NCBI GenBank assembly: GCA_014379815.1
Contig: JACMLA010000398.1
Span: 1-7,193 of the forward strand
DNA length: 7,193 nucleotides
Source of the DNA: Bryobacteraceae bacterium
GTDB lineage: Bacteria > Acidobacteriota > Terriglobia > Bryobacterales > Bryobacteraceae
Direction: 5' to 3'
The notes beneath the pieces were generated by a model. That model did no database searches. It saw only the letters and a list, made by a program, of their open reading frames with translations, and was not told where the DNA came from. Of the stretch, positions 1-5,807 are shown one piece after another (positions within the stretch are counted from its first letter, which is position 1; each line of letters opens with the position of its first letter). The translations under genes were made by a program, and so were the position numbers.

Positions 1-1
1 C

Positions 2-898
2 AAACTATCGGGCGATCTCTCCTCAGTGTCGGGCAATCTCGGTACTGGCGGAGAGGTGTTCGACTTCAGTAGCATGGGCCGTTTCACGAACCCTCTGGAT
101 CTGATCGACGATCCGAAAGTCGACGCGGTCGACATCTGCCTTCCGACAAATTTTCATGCGCCTGTGGCGATGGCCGCACTCCAGGCAGGCAAGCACGTCC
201 TGGTGGAAAAACCAATTGCTCTGAGCACTGCAGAAGCTGACGAGATGCTGACTACAGCGAAGCAGACTGGCAGAACATTAATGGCCGCCCACGTTCTCCG
301 ATTCCTTGCACCTTATCGGGGTTTGACGAGCGCTCTGCATTCCGGCGAATATGGCAGGGTCAGGAGCGCCGTGTTCCGCCGCCGCTGCGCCGCACCGACC
401 TGGAGTAAGTGGCTCACCGACACAGACCGCAGTGGCGGTGCCATCCTCGACCTCCTCATCCACGATATCGATTACGTTCTGCATGTGTTTGGCGAGACCC
501 GGATCACATTTGCTACCGGCTACGAGAATCTGGCTAATGGGATCGACCTGCTCCACGCGAATCTCATCACGAAGGAGGATGTCGACATTGTGATTACCGG
601 TGGCTGGCATCATCCGAAAGCGTATCCGTTCTCGATGGAGTATACGATTGTCACGGATCGTGCGACGTTCGACTTCAACTCCGCCGCGGCGGGAGAGAGC
701 GGGGTTGCGATCTATACCTCGGAAGGCGAAAAGCAGAGTTTGGAATTGCCGACTGAAGACGGTTTTATCGCCGAACTGGCGTACTTCCATGAGTGCTGCG
801 TAAACGGTAAACAGCCGGAGTTCTGCCCGCCGGAGGAGTCAGCAGCCGCGGTCAAACTGGCTCTGGATCTGGCGATTGCCAGACAGGAGCCTGGTTAG
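2..898 (+). CDS. Gfo/Idh/MocA family oxidoreductase, 5' end cut by window edge
   Basis: Probable NAD(P)-dependent sugar or cyclitol dehydrogenase, cytoplasmic. The frame is open to the window edge, so the true start and the N-terminal glycine-rich nucleotide-binding loop lie outside; a GTG at 26 is available but is probably internal, because the Rossmann fold would be incomplete. Counting from that GTG, the protein shows the family core: the 'DDPKVDAVDICLPTNFH' strand/loop (28-44), 'AGKHVLVEKP' with the signature EKP lysine (54-63), and in the C-terminal domain 'GGAILDLLIHDID' (137-149), matching the family GG...D..H..D pattern with the catalytic-type histidine at 146. Substrate cannot be told from sequence; relatives act on nucleotide sugars, inositol or biliverdin. 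It ends 9 bases before the convergent clpS gene, and no terminator hairpin is visible between them. A sugar aminotransferase lies about 5 kb away, too far to assume one operon. Confidence 0.85.
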   Translation, partial: KLSGDLSSVSGNLGTGGEVFDFSSMGRFTNPLDLIDDPKVDAVDICLPTNFHAPVAMAALQAGKHVLVEKPIALSTAEADEMLTTAKQTGRTLMAAHVLRFLAPYRGLTSALHSGEYGRVRSAVFRRRCAAPTWSKWLTDTDRSGGAILDLLIHDIDYVLHVFGETRITFATGYENLANGIDLLHANLITKEDVDIVITGGWHHPKAYPFSMEYTIVTDRATFDFNSAAAGESGVAIYTSEGEKQSLELPTEDGFIAELAYFHECCVNGKQPEFCPPEESAAAVKLALDLAIARQEPG

Positions 899-907
899 AG
901 ATCGGAT

Positions 908-1252
908 TTAGCTATCGCGTAATCCTGGTCCTGATCCTGCGGGTTCCACCACTGCCTTCATGCTGCCCTTGGAAACTGGCATGCGCCAGTCCGGCCCGAA
1001 TGCGTGGATTTGATCACGGCCAAACTCAGCCGCTCCCAGACCACAGGTAATCACAACGGTTCTGCCTACTGTGTCGACCTCCACCGCTCGCCGGAACGCG
1101 TCTACTTCGGAGAGCAGGAACAGTTTCTGCAGCATTTCAATTACGTACTCGTACGTATGTTCGTCATCATCGAGTAGGACTACGTTGTAGAGGGGTGCCA
1201 GGTCGTCGAGTGTTTCTTTCTCGACTTCCGGTGGCGCGAGAGTTTTGGTCAT
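908..1252 (-). CDS. clpS: ClpS-type adaptor of the Clp protease
   Basis: ClpS proteins bind the N-domain of a ClpA/ClpC-type unfoldase and deliver N-degron substrates, while diverting it from SsrA-tagged ones. The 114-residue product has the usual ClpS build: a short charged N-terminal extension (1-20), then 'LYNVVLLDDDEHTYEYVIEM' (21-40), helix 'LQKLF', 'EVDTVGRTVV' and 'DQIHAFGPDW', ending near 'SMKAVVEP'. Against E. coli ClpS as I remember it, the core 'NDDYTPMEFV' corresponds to 'DDDEHTYEYV' here. The substrate-gripping positions differ: Asn34 becomes Asp28, Met40 becomes Tyr34, Met62 becomes Ala56 and His66 becomes Asp60. This is a divergent ClpS subgroup whose N-degron preference may differ. 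It is transcribed away from ssrA, the other tag-and-degrade gene. The ATG at 1252 has no strong Shine-Dalgarno. The call is firm at family level; activity is inferred. Confidence 0.85.
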   Translation of the reverse strand: MTKTLAPPEVEKETLDDLAPLYNVVLLDDDEHTYEYVIEMLQKLFLLSEVDAFRRAVEVDTVGRTVVITCGLGAAEFGRDQIHAFGPDWRMPVSKGSMKAVVEPAGSGPGLRDS

Positions 1253-1282
1253 TGCCCGGGAAAGTGCGGTTCGCTACAGGTG

Positions 1283-1309
1283 ATTGTACCCCCGGATTTC
1301 CAGCAGCAA
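1283..1309 (-). promoter_or_regulatory. Candidate clpS promoter
   Basis: On the minus strand a TACAAT -10 box occupies 1288-1283, about 30 bases before the clpS ATG. A TTGCTG -35-like box at 1309-1304 lies 15 bases upstream, which is short for sigma-70. The -10 is good; the -35 is uncertain. Confidence 0.4.
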
Positions 1310-1312
1310 CGT

Positions 1313-1340
1313 TTGATGTGCTTTGTGCATCGGATATACT
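1313..1340 (+). promoter_or_regulatory. Sigma-70-type promoter of ssrA
   Basis: TTGATG (1313-1318), a 16-base spacer and TATACT (1335-1340) form a near-consensus housekeeping promoter. Transcription should start near 1347, leaving a leader of about 6 bases to be removed by RNase P to give the mature tmRNA 5' end at 1353. Spacing and position agree with a stable-RNA promoter; this is read from sequence only. Confidence 0.65.
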
Positions 1341-1352
1341 GAGGTAGTCCTT

Positions 1353-1705
1353 GGGGGCGCAACGGTTTCGACGGGATTGATTCGTTGTGTCGGGGCGTGT
1401 CGGGTTCCGAGCTCCCGTTAAACGATCGGAAAACAACAACTGCCAACACGCAGTTTGCATACGCTGCTTAATTAAATAAGTAGCCGCTTCGGGTGTTAGG
1501 TCTGCATGGCATCCAGTAAGCGTCTTATGGCAGGCTGGGCTGAGGGCTTCTGTTCGTAGCCTATAGGCCGAGATCAATCGGACTAAGCTGACCTGTTCTT
1601 GCCAATTCCTCACAGGTTGGTCGAAAACTAATGAATTGGATACACACGTAGTCGCGGCACGGCGGGCATTTTCGGACGCGGGTTCGACTCCCGCCGCCTC
1701 CACCA
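1353..1705 (+). ncRNA. ssrA: Transfer-messenger RNA (tmRNA)
   Basis: One-piece tmRNA of 353 bases that rescues stalled ribosomes with SmpB and tags the nascent chain for proteolysis. The 5' end GGGGGCG (1353-1359) pairs over seven positions, one of them G-U, with CGCCTCC (1695-1701), followed by ACCA (1702-1705), so CCA is genome-encoded. The 'gcaacggtttcgacggg' block just inside the 5' end is the tmRNA hallmark. The T arm is GCGGG (1678-1682), loop TTCGACT, and CCCGC (1690-1694). The tag frame starts at the resume codon GCC 1442-1444 and ends with TAA 1469-1471, encoding ANTQFAYAA; with the alanine charged on tmRNA the tag is AANTQFAYAA, ending in the Ala-Ala typical of Clp degrons. The region between holds the expected pseudoknot sequences, which I did not fold in full. 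The ending is long and intact, so no disruption by the neighbouring sequence is visible. Confidence 0.97.
1442..1471 (+). other. tmRNA proteolysis-tag reading frame (ANTQFAYAA)
   Basis: GCC AAC ACG CAG TTT GCA, then TAC GCT GCT TAA, encodes ANTQFAYAA plus stop. It is preceded by the A-rich stretch that normally precedes the resume codon and followed by further in-phase-independent stops (attaaataag). The tag length and the Ala-Ala end match bacterial SsrA tags. Confidence 0.93.
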
Positions 1706-1710
1706 ACCTC

Positions 1711-1816
1711 TTTGATATTGGGCATCTGACTGATTTTCATTCAGGATAACTTCACGTCGATGGCCTGCCAGCTTTGATATTCCATAAGCACACCTTCCAG
1801 ATTCGATTTTTGATAT
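1711..1816. repeat. Three copies of TTTGATAT between ssrA and the next gene
   Basis: The octamer TTTGATAT occurs exactly at 1711-1718, 1773-1780 and 1809-1816, all in the same orientation; the third extends into the palindrome TGATATCA (1811-1818). The region from 1706 to 1828 contains no other gene. It shows only a weak 4-bp hairpin (CTGA/TCAG, 1730-1744) where a tmRNA terminator would be expected. The octamers could be regulator sites for the downstream gene pair or chance in an AT-richer gap. Confidence 0.35.
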
Positions 1817-1828
1817 CACAGGAGTAGC

Positions 1829-2056
1829 ATGGATAGAGTAAGCAAAATGTCCGCCTCATCTTTGAAGACTCTTACAACTGCTGCCATTCGTTTGGTGAAA
1901 GCTGGCACCAACCTGTCAATGGCCCTGCAGAAAGAGGCCGAGGTGCTTCTACAGCAGTTCGAAAAACGACAGAACGAAGTTGGAGCACGTCACTCGGAGG
2001 CTGATGATGACATCCGAAGAGGTTCCCGACTCACCAATCATCGCGTCACTCTTTGA
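1829..2056 (+). CDS. Small helical hypothetical protein, first gene of a two-gene unit
   Basis: I do not recognise this 75-residue protein. It starts at an ATG with a good AGGAG Shine-Dalgarno (1820-1824) four bases upstream. Residues about 9-48 form one long amphipathic helix with regularly spaced Leu/Ile/Val/Ala ('LKTLTTAAIRLVKAG', then 'LQKEAEVLLQQFEKR'), suggesting a coiled-coil or a helical partner-binding protein. The tail is charged. There is no signal peptide or membrane segment. Its last 50 bases overlap the start of the next gene in another frame, an arrangement typical of translationally coupled partners. The strong ribosome site and the coupling are the main arguments that it is real. 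Possible roles (partner, inhibitor or antitoxin-like protein) are guesses. Confidence 0.55.
   Translation: MDRVSKMSASSLKTLTTAAIRLVKAGTNLSMALQKEAEVLLQQFEKRQNEVGARHSEADDDIRRGSRLTNHRVTL
1996..2000 (+). promoter_or_regulatory. GGAGG ribosome site that decides the start of the downstream gene
   Basis: GGAGG at 1996-2000 lies inside the 75-residue gene. It stands six bases before the ATG at 2007 and three before the ATG at 2004. A TTG at 1980 in the same frame has no comparable site, so initiation at 2007 is preferred. Confidence 0.6.
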
Positions 2057-2891
2057 TTTCCTTTACGTCGACCGACCGCGGCTTGCATCTTACGCAGCTC
2101 AGTTATACAACGATGGCGTTCTTAGTTTAACCAAGAAGGTAACGCAGGTCACTGAAGGGAAGTCATCAGGCGTCAAGGCTGGGTTGAAGGTACTGGAAGC
2201 TGCTTTCGGAGATACCGGAGCAACACAAAGGTTGATCGAACGCCAGTTCGATTCTGGATGGTCACTGCCGCTGAATCTGCTTGACGGACTTGACGAGGAA
2301 GGCTTCATCCATGATGATATCTGGCCTGCGGGAATCGGTCAGGTCGTACTAATCTCAGGCTCTCTCCGTATCTTAGACATACGCTTAATGCGTGACCTGT
2401 GGGGCAGTGCAGTGAAGCTTGCCCGCGCTGGACAAAAGAAAAAACCAGATCAGCACGATACAGAGAAGACGGTCGTCGAGATACTTTCAAGACTCCCGCA
2501 TGCTCTTCAGATGAACTTAATAGGCAGCCCTCCGGGACGAGGAGCGATTGCTTTCATGGCATGGACAACTCTGAATCCGGAGCACATGACTGTGAACCCT
2601 GATGACCTTGCATTTAAGCACGGTGCAGATCTCGTGGGTTTGTGGCACTGCATAGCGGTGGTTGATGCGTTGCCGGAGAAAGAACGTCCTCAACCGGTGA
2701 GTTCAGGTCGCGAGATGGAAGATGCAATGGTTCAGATGCTAAGCGGCCTGCGCGAGGCATTTGGCCGTCCTCCTCAGGCGTTTGGTGTGACGCCATTGCT
2801 GATATTCCGAAAGTGCGAACGGCGTCCGTCTGCTCAAACGGAGAACGGCGAATTAGCGCCTGGCACAGTCCTCAAGTCGAACATCGAGTGA
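2007..2891 (+). CDS. Hypothetical protein, possibly DUF6414-like
   Basis: A 294-residue soluble protein. The start chosen is ATG 2007, which follows GGAGG at the ideal distance; TTG 1980 and ATG 2004 are alternatives in frame. Near the N-terminus it reads 'FDFLYVDRPRLASYAAQLYN', resembling the '(Y/F)LD..R..SY.AQL' opening I associate with DUF6414-type proteins; that link is from memory and weak. Further features are a basic lysine patch 'AGQKKKPDQH' near the middle, followed by 'VVEILSRLPHALQMNLIG', then a mixed beta region 'HGADLVGLWHCIAVVDALP' that looks like paired strands. There is no Walker motif, nuclease signature, signal peptide or transmembrane helix that I can see. Sampled stretches are about 43-48% G+C, clearly below the flanking genes (58-63%), consistent with acquisition. 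It overlaps the upstream small gene by 50 bases, so the two were probably co-translated. Function unknown; an accessory or defence role is speculation. Confidence 0.7.
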   Translation: MTSEEVPDSPIIASLFDFLYVDRPRLASYAAQLYNDGVLSLTKKVTQVTEGKSSGVKAGLKVLEAAFGDTGATQRLIERQFDSGWSLPLNLLDGLDEEGFIHDDIWPAGIGQVVLISGSLRILDIRLMRDLWGSAVKLARAGQKKKPDQHDTEKTVVEILSRLPHALQMNLIGSPPGRGAIAFMAWTTLNPEHMTVNPDDLAFKHGADLVGLWHCIAVVDALPEKERPQPVSSGREMEDAMVQMLSGLREAFGRPPQAFGVTPLLIFRKCERRPSAQTENGELAPGTVLKSNIE

Positions 2892-2926
2892 ATTGCCTGT
2901 ACCTCGTGTAGCATGTTGAACTGCTG

Positions 2927-2932
2927 TACTAT
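2927..2932 (+). promoter_or_regulatory. Candidate -10 box placing transcription start at or next to the ATG
   Basis: TACTAT at 2927-2932 fits TANNNT and ends nine bases before the ATG at 2942. Transcription would start around 2939-2942, giving a very short or absent leader. No Shine-Dalgarno precedes this ATG, which agrees with leaderless translation. A TTGCCT at 2893-2898 is too far for a normal -35. Confidence 0.35.
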
Positions 2933-2941
2933 AACGGGCTG

Positions 2942-3322
2942 ATGGCTGCATCCAGGCTTGAGAAAGAGGTGGAGTTTTCGGCGGCGTTCGACGCGCTGGT
3001 TGGGTTGCTCCGGCCGCTGGAATCGCGGCTGGCGGTGAAGGCCGATGAGCCTGGGAACTACATGACCGAAACACGCGCGCCGAGCTATCGGGGGAAGCCG
3101 ATGATGTTTGCGTCTGTCGCGAGTAAGAGCTACGTGGCATTCCACTTCTTTCCCGTTTACTTGTGGCCGGAGATGCTCGATGCCATTTCGCCTGAGCTGC
3201 GGAGGAAGATGCAGGGGAAGACTTGCTGGAATTTCCGGCGGGTTGAGCCGGAGCTGTTTTCCGAACTGCAGAGGCTTGTCCAGGACGGACTGCAACGGTA
3301 CGAAACGGCAGGCTACTTATAA
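2942..3322 (+). CDS. DUF1801-like hypothetical protein
   Basis: A 126-residue soluble protein. Its centre and C-terminus carry the pattern I associate with the DUF1801/YdhG-like fold: 'YRGKPMMFASVASKSYVAFH' (49-68) leading into 'FHFFPVYLWPEMLD' (67-80), then 'SPELRRKMQGKTCWNF' (83-98) and a C-terminal helix 'ELFSELQRLVQDGLQRYETA'. These small proteins are of unknown or loosely defined function; some relatives have been called iron chaperones, which the sequence here does not demonstrate. The ATG is preferred although no Shine-Dalgarno is visible (see the -10 box just upstream). The GNAT gene follows after 11 bases on the same strand, so the two may be co-transcribed. Codon use returns to GC-rich, like the host background and unlike the preceding pair. 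Confidence 0.7.
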   Translation: MAASRLEKEVEFSAAFDALVGLLRPLESRLAVKADEPGNYMTETRAPSYRGKPMMFASVASKSYVAFHFFPVYLWPEMLDAISPELRRKMQGKTCWNFRRVEPELFSELQRLVQDGLQRYETAGYL

Positions 3323-3333
3323 GAGATAGCGCA

Positions 3334-3795
3334 GTGTCCTCCTTCCCTTTTCAGGATCCAGGCGAATTACTCGACGACGACCTGTACCTGCGTCTGGTGC
3401 AGACCAAGGACTCAGATGTGATTCGCGGATGGGTACCGATGTACATGTTCCAGATTTGCGTCTACCCCTCTGGTGAAGTTGCGGGTGAGATCAATTTGCG
3501 CTTAGGCGATACGGAATCTCTGCGGTTGTACGGAGGTCATATTGGATACGGCGTACGGTCGCGCTATCGGGGAAGACGCTTTGCGGCAAGGTCGGTCAAA
3601 CTCTTGCTGCCCCTGGCGCGGGCACATGGAATGCGGGAACTCTGGATCACCTGCAATCCCGACAATCTTGCTTCCAGACGGACCTGCGAGTTAGCGGGCG
3701 CCGAGTTTGTCGAGATTGTCGACCTGCCCTCCTACCTCGACATGTATCGCGAAGGAGAGCGCCAGAAGTGCAGGTACCGTCTGGCGTTGAGTTAG
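3334..3795 (+). CDS. GNAT family N-acetyltransferase (RimJ/RimL-like)
   Basis: Acetyl-CoA-dependent acetyltransferase of 153 residues with unknown substrate. The N-terminal strand 'DDLYLRLVQTKDSD' is typical of the RimJ/RimL branch. 'GGHIGYGVRSRYRGRRFAAR' (67-86) is motif A, with the pyrophosphate-binding loop R-Y-R-G-R-R-F-A at 77-84, here with Arg where many members have Gly. 'CNPDNLASRRTCELAGAEF' (107-125) is the conserved Asn/Ser-containing helix and strand of motif B. The start is GTG at 3334, preceded by a weak AAGAG (3321-3325) eight bases upstream. Its TAG (3793-3795) overlaps the TAA of the convergent imuB gene (3794-3792), so neither gene has room for a separate terminator. Domain call is strong; role is open (small-molecule or protein N-acetylation). 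Confidence 0.88.
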   Translation: MSSFPFQDPGELLDDDLYLRLVQTKDSDVIRGWVPMYMFQICVYPSGEVAGEINLRLGDTESLRLYGGHIGYGVRSRYRGRRFAARSVKLLLPLARAHGMRELWITCNPDNLASRRTCELAGAEFVEIVDLPSYLDMYREGERQKCRYRLALS

Positions 3796-5111
3796 TCGTA
3801 GTTGCCGTTAACGAACCAGTTGGCCGCGCCGATGCATGAAGTCATAATTTGGCGGCTGATGCGATAAAGGGCACCGGACTGGAGAGCGATATCCCATTCA
3901 TCGCATGCCCAGGAATCGGTGCGCCACCAGTCGCCCGAAGTTCGCCATGGTCCGGCGTATCCAATGACATTTCCACTAATGACATTTCCACTAATTCCTC
4001 TGGCGGTTGCAATGCGCTGCGGATAGCCGAGAGGCGCGACAACATCAGCAGGGATCGGCGGACGGTAGAGCCGGATTGCCAGAAGGGGCGTTGCCGTCGG
4101 CAATGGCGGAGCAGCAGCGAGAGAGCCGGGCCGTGCCACGAATCGGTTCATGCGAAATGCGTCAGCGCGGTGCGTGTTCAGCAGCTCCGGAGATCCAATG
4201 TTGCCTTCTCCTACAACCGCGGCCAGACGGGCGAGTGTAAGCTCCAGTTTCTCGGCTTCAGGGGCTACGGGGATAAAGAGTCCTCCCTGGAGACGGCGCT
4301 GCGGGGATGGCTGGGCCAGAATGGCAACTTTGCAGACAGGGGATTGAGGTGGATGCGCGGCGAGATCGTACTGCAGCAGCTTGAGTAGGGACGTGCTGTC
4401 GGTTGTCGCGTACGGCAGACGGATGGTTCGCACGTGTTGCGTACGATTTTCCAGTGCCAGCTGGACGGTAACTTCGGTGGCGGCGAGTCCGTTGGAAACC
4501 AGTCGGCCGCAAACTTCATTGAGCAGTCGCCCTAGCAGGAACGCGAGTGATTCCAGTGAGTCCAGAGGAAAATCGAGTTCCAGGGAAGACGAGAACTCCG
4601 GCGATTCGTAACTGGCGACCAGAGGTCCGGGAGAAAGGCCGCGCGCCAGCATGTGAAGACGGACTCCTTCGGGTCCGAGGCGTTCGGCAAGACCGGTTTC
4701 CGGCAGTCGTGAGAGATCCCCAAAAGTGTGAATGCCCCAGGATGTGAGGGTTTCCAGAAGCTCGGGATCGGGGTCAAGAAACATCAGGGGGAGGCGGGCG
4801 AGAGCTCGGGATTCATCTCCCGGGGTGATGACCGTAATGCCGGGTATGCCACGCGCGGCGGACGTTGCGGCCCAGGGATTTGCGGCGATTCCAACTCGTG
4901 TGTCGTCACGATAAAACCCGGCGGCGTCGAGCGAGGCTTTCATCTGCTCGGCAATCTGCTGCGGCCTGCCGAAGAGTGACCCGAGACCGCGGATGTCGGC
5001 GAGAACCCGGTCGGGTGCAGGCTCGATAAGGGGCGAGAAAGATTCTGCGCAACGCACCAGTGCTGCATGGCGATTGGAGGGCAAATTGGGAATGTGCAGA
5101 CAGGCGTACAT
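3792..5111 (-). CDS. imuB: ImuB, catalytically dead Y-family polymerase homologue
   Basis: ImuB is the scaffold of the ImuA-ImuB-DnaE2 translesion mutasome and normally tethers the error-prone polymerase to the beta clamp. The 439-residue product opens with 'MYACLHIPNLPSNRHAAL', the Y-family first strand without the metal-binding Asp-x-Asp. 'VLADIRGLGSLFG' (36-48) stands where polymerases have their Ser-x-Asp-Glu, again without that acidic pair, as expected for ImuB. 'ANPWAATSAARG' (77-88) is the family finger region, 124-159 is a helix-hairpin-helix-like segment, and 175-320 is the little-finger-like domain. The C-terminal tail is ImuB-like, with 'GPWRTSGDWWR', 'DEWDIAL', 'GALYRISR' and a terminal 'NWFVNGNYD'. 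I see no clear beta-clamp pentapeptide. Start ATG 5111 overlaps the imuA stop by one base (TGATG), giving coupled translation. A perfect 15-base tandem repeat duplicates five residues (373-382). No dnaE2 follows; the next gene is convergent. Confidence 0.9.
   Translation of the reverse strand: MYACLHIPNLPSNRHAALVRCAESFSPLIEPAPDRVLADIRGLGSLFGRPQQIAEQMKASLDAAGFYRDDTRVGIAANPWAATSAARGIPGITVITPGDESRALARLPLMFLDPDPELLETLTSWGIHTFGDLSRLPETGLAERLGPEGVRLHMLARGLSPGPLVASYESPEFSSSLELDFPLDSLESLAFLLGRLLNEVCGRLVSNGLAATEVTVQLALENRTQHVRTIRLPYATTDSTSLLKLLQYDLAAHPPQSPVCKVAILAQPSPQRRLQGGLFIPVAPEAEKLELTLARLAAVVGEGNIGSPELLNTHRADAFRMNRFVARPGSLAAAPPLPTATPLLAIRLYRPPIPADVVAPLGYPQRIATARGISGNVISGNVIGYAGPWRTSGDWWRTDSWACDEWDIALQSGALYRISRQIMTSCIGAANWFVNGNYD
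3963..3992 (-). repeat. Perfect 15-base tandem duplication inside imuB
   Basis: On the + strand AATGACATTTCCACT occurs twice back to back (3963-3977 and 3978-3992), with three more matching bases (AAT) after it. In imuB this encodes ISGNV-ISGNV at residues 373-382, in the linker just before the 'GPWRTSGDWWR' tail motif. The unit is a multiple of three, so the frame is preserved. Replication slippage is the simplest origin. Confidence 0.95.
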
Positions 5112-5788
5112 CAGGCGATCTCCGGGGCCCGGGATTCAAAGTAAGTCAGGTTGTTGCCGCGGGAGTGGACAGGTTTTCGCGGAGTGATATGAACCCGGGT
5201 TCCCCGGAGGATACGGAAACGCGAGTGAGCGCCGGACCAGATTGCAGGTGCTGGCGGAAATTCGAGAGCCATCGTGGCGCAGTTTTTTACGAAAGGCTCG
5301 CGTTCTACGATGACGAAGACGGTAGGTGTGCGCTCGACAGCCCGGCGGAATCGATACCACCACGTCATGGGAATGCGGCGGACCACCGCAGGTGGGAGAT
5401 CGCTCAGGTCCATGACGATCAGTCCCCATCCCCCGGAATGCGTAAGAAGATCGGCTGCCTTCAGGGCATGCTCGGCACCGTGGCAGCGGACCCACAGAAG
5501 TCGGCTGAGGTCGGCGGATGCAGCGGATGCGGAAGCGGGGTCGAACGTATCGCTGGCGTCGATCAAGGCGCAAAACTCGCCAGCTCCGGTGCTCCGGGCA
5601 AGGAAGTTATTGATAAAGGTAGTTTTCCCGGAAGTCGCAGGTCCCCAGATTTCGGTCACGGATCCACGGGGAACTCCGCCGAGCTCTGTGTCGATAACAG
5701 TGATTCCCGTGGGCAGGTATTCGCGCTCAAGCTGCTGGCGGAGATCGGCTTCGGTAACGAGATAACGTGCCAGTGCAGAGCGGTCCAT
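5111..5788 (-). CDS. imuA: ImuA, RecA-like partner of ImuB
   Basis: ImuA is a RecA/RadA-fold protein that works with ImuB and usually DnaE2 in damage-induced mutagenesis. The 225-residue product has a full Walker A, GPATSGKTT (49-57), preceded by 'LPTGITVIDTELGGVPRGSV', the RecA-like lead-in. 'LIDASDTFDPASA' (76-88) mirrors the RecA strand 'FIDAEHALDP', and 'WGLIVMDLSDL' (121-131) is the Walker B strand. A C-terminal basic strand region follows. Against RecA it lacks the long C-terminal domain, as ImuA proteins do; intact Walker motifs suggest nucleotide binding is kept. ATG 5788 is preceded on the minus strand by GGAAAG about four bases upstream, a plausible ribosome site. Its TGA overlaps the imuB ATG. 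The promoter region carries a LexA-like repeat (separate entry). The ImuA name rests on operon partner and motifs together. Confidence 0.85.
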   Translation of the reverse strand: MDRSALARYLVTEADLRQQLEREYLPTGITVIDTELGGVPRGSVTEIWGPATSGKTTFINNFLARSTGAGEFCALIDASDTFDPASASAASADLSRLLWVRCHGAEHALKAADLLTHSGGWGLIVMDLSDLPPAVVRRIPMTWWYRFRRAVERTPTVFVIVEREPFVKNCATMALEFPPAPAIWSGAHSRFRILRGTRVHITPRKPVHSRGNNLTYFESRAPEIA

Positions 5789-5807
5789 AAAGCTTTCCGG
5801 CGGACAG

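Noticed and set aside
1678..1705. Attachment-site repeat of the tmRNA 3' end marking an integrated island
   Set aside because: I looked downstream for a second copy of the T arm/acceptor sequence (GGTTCGACTCCCGC or CGCCTCCACCA) and saw none within the window; the hotspot idea therefore rests on position and base composition only.
1167..1706. 179-residue minus-strand ORF beginning MVEAAGVEPAS
   Set aside because: It is the antisense of the tmRNA gene; the 'VEAAGVEPAS' peptide is the well-known spurious translation of the antisense T arm and acceptor end. It also overlaps clpS.
1726..1747. Rho-independent terminator after ssrA
   Set aside because: The CTGA/TCAG stem is only 4 bp and is followed by GATAAC rather than a T run, so it is not credible as a terminator.
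1628..1819. 63-residue minus-strand ORF containing GWWRRRESNPRP
   Set aside because: Another classic false protein from the reverse complement of a tRNA-like 3' end; the relevant bases are the tmRNA T arm.
1829..2891. One fused protein made by frameshifting between the 75- and 294-residue ORFs
   Set aside because: The second ORF has its own well-placed GGAGG and ATG, and I saw no slippery sequence in the overlap; separate, coupled translation is simpler.
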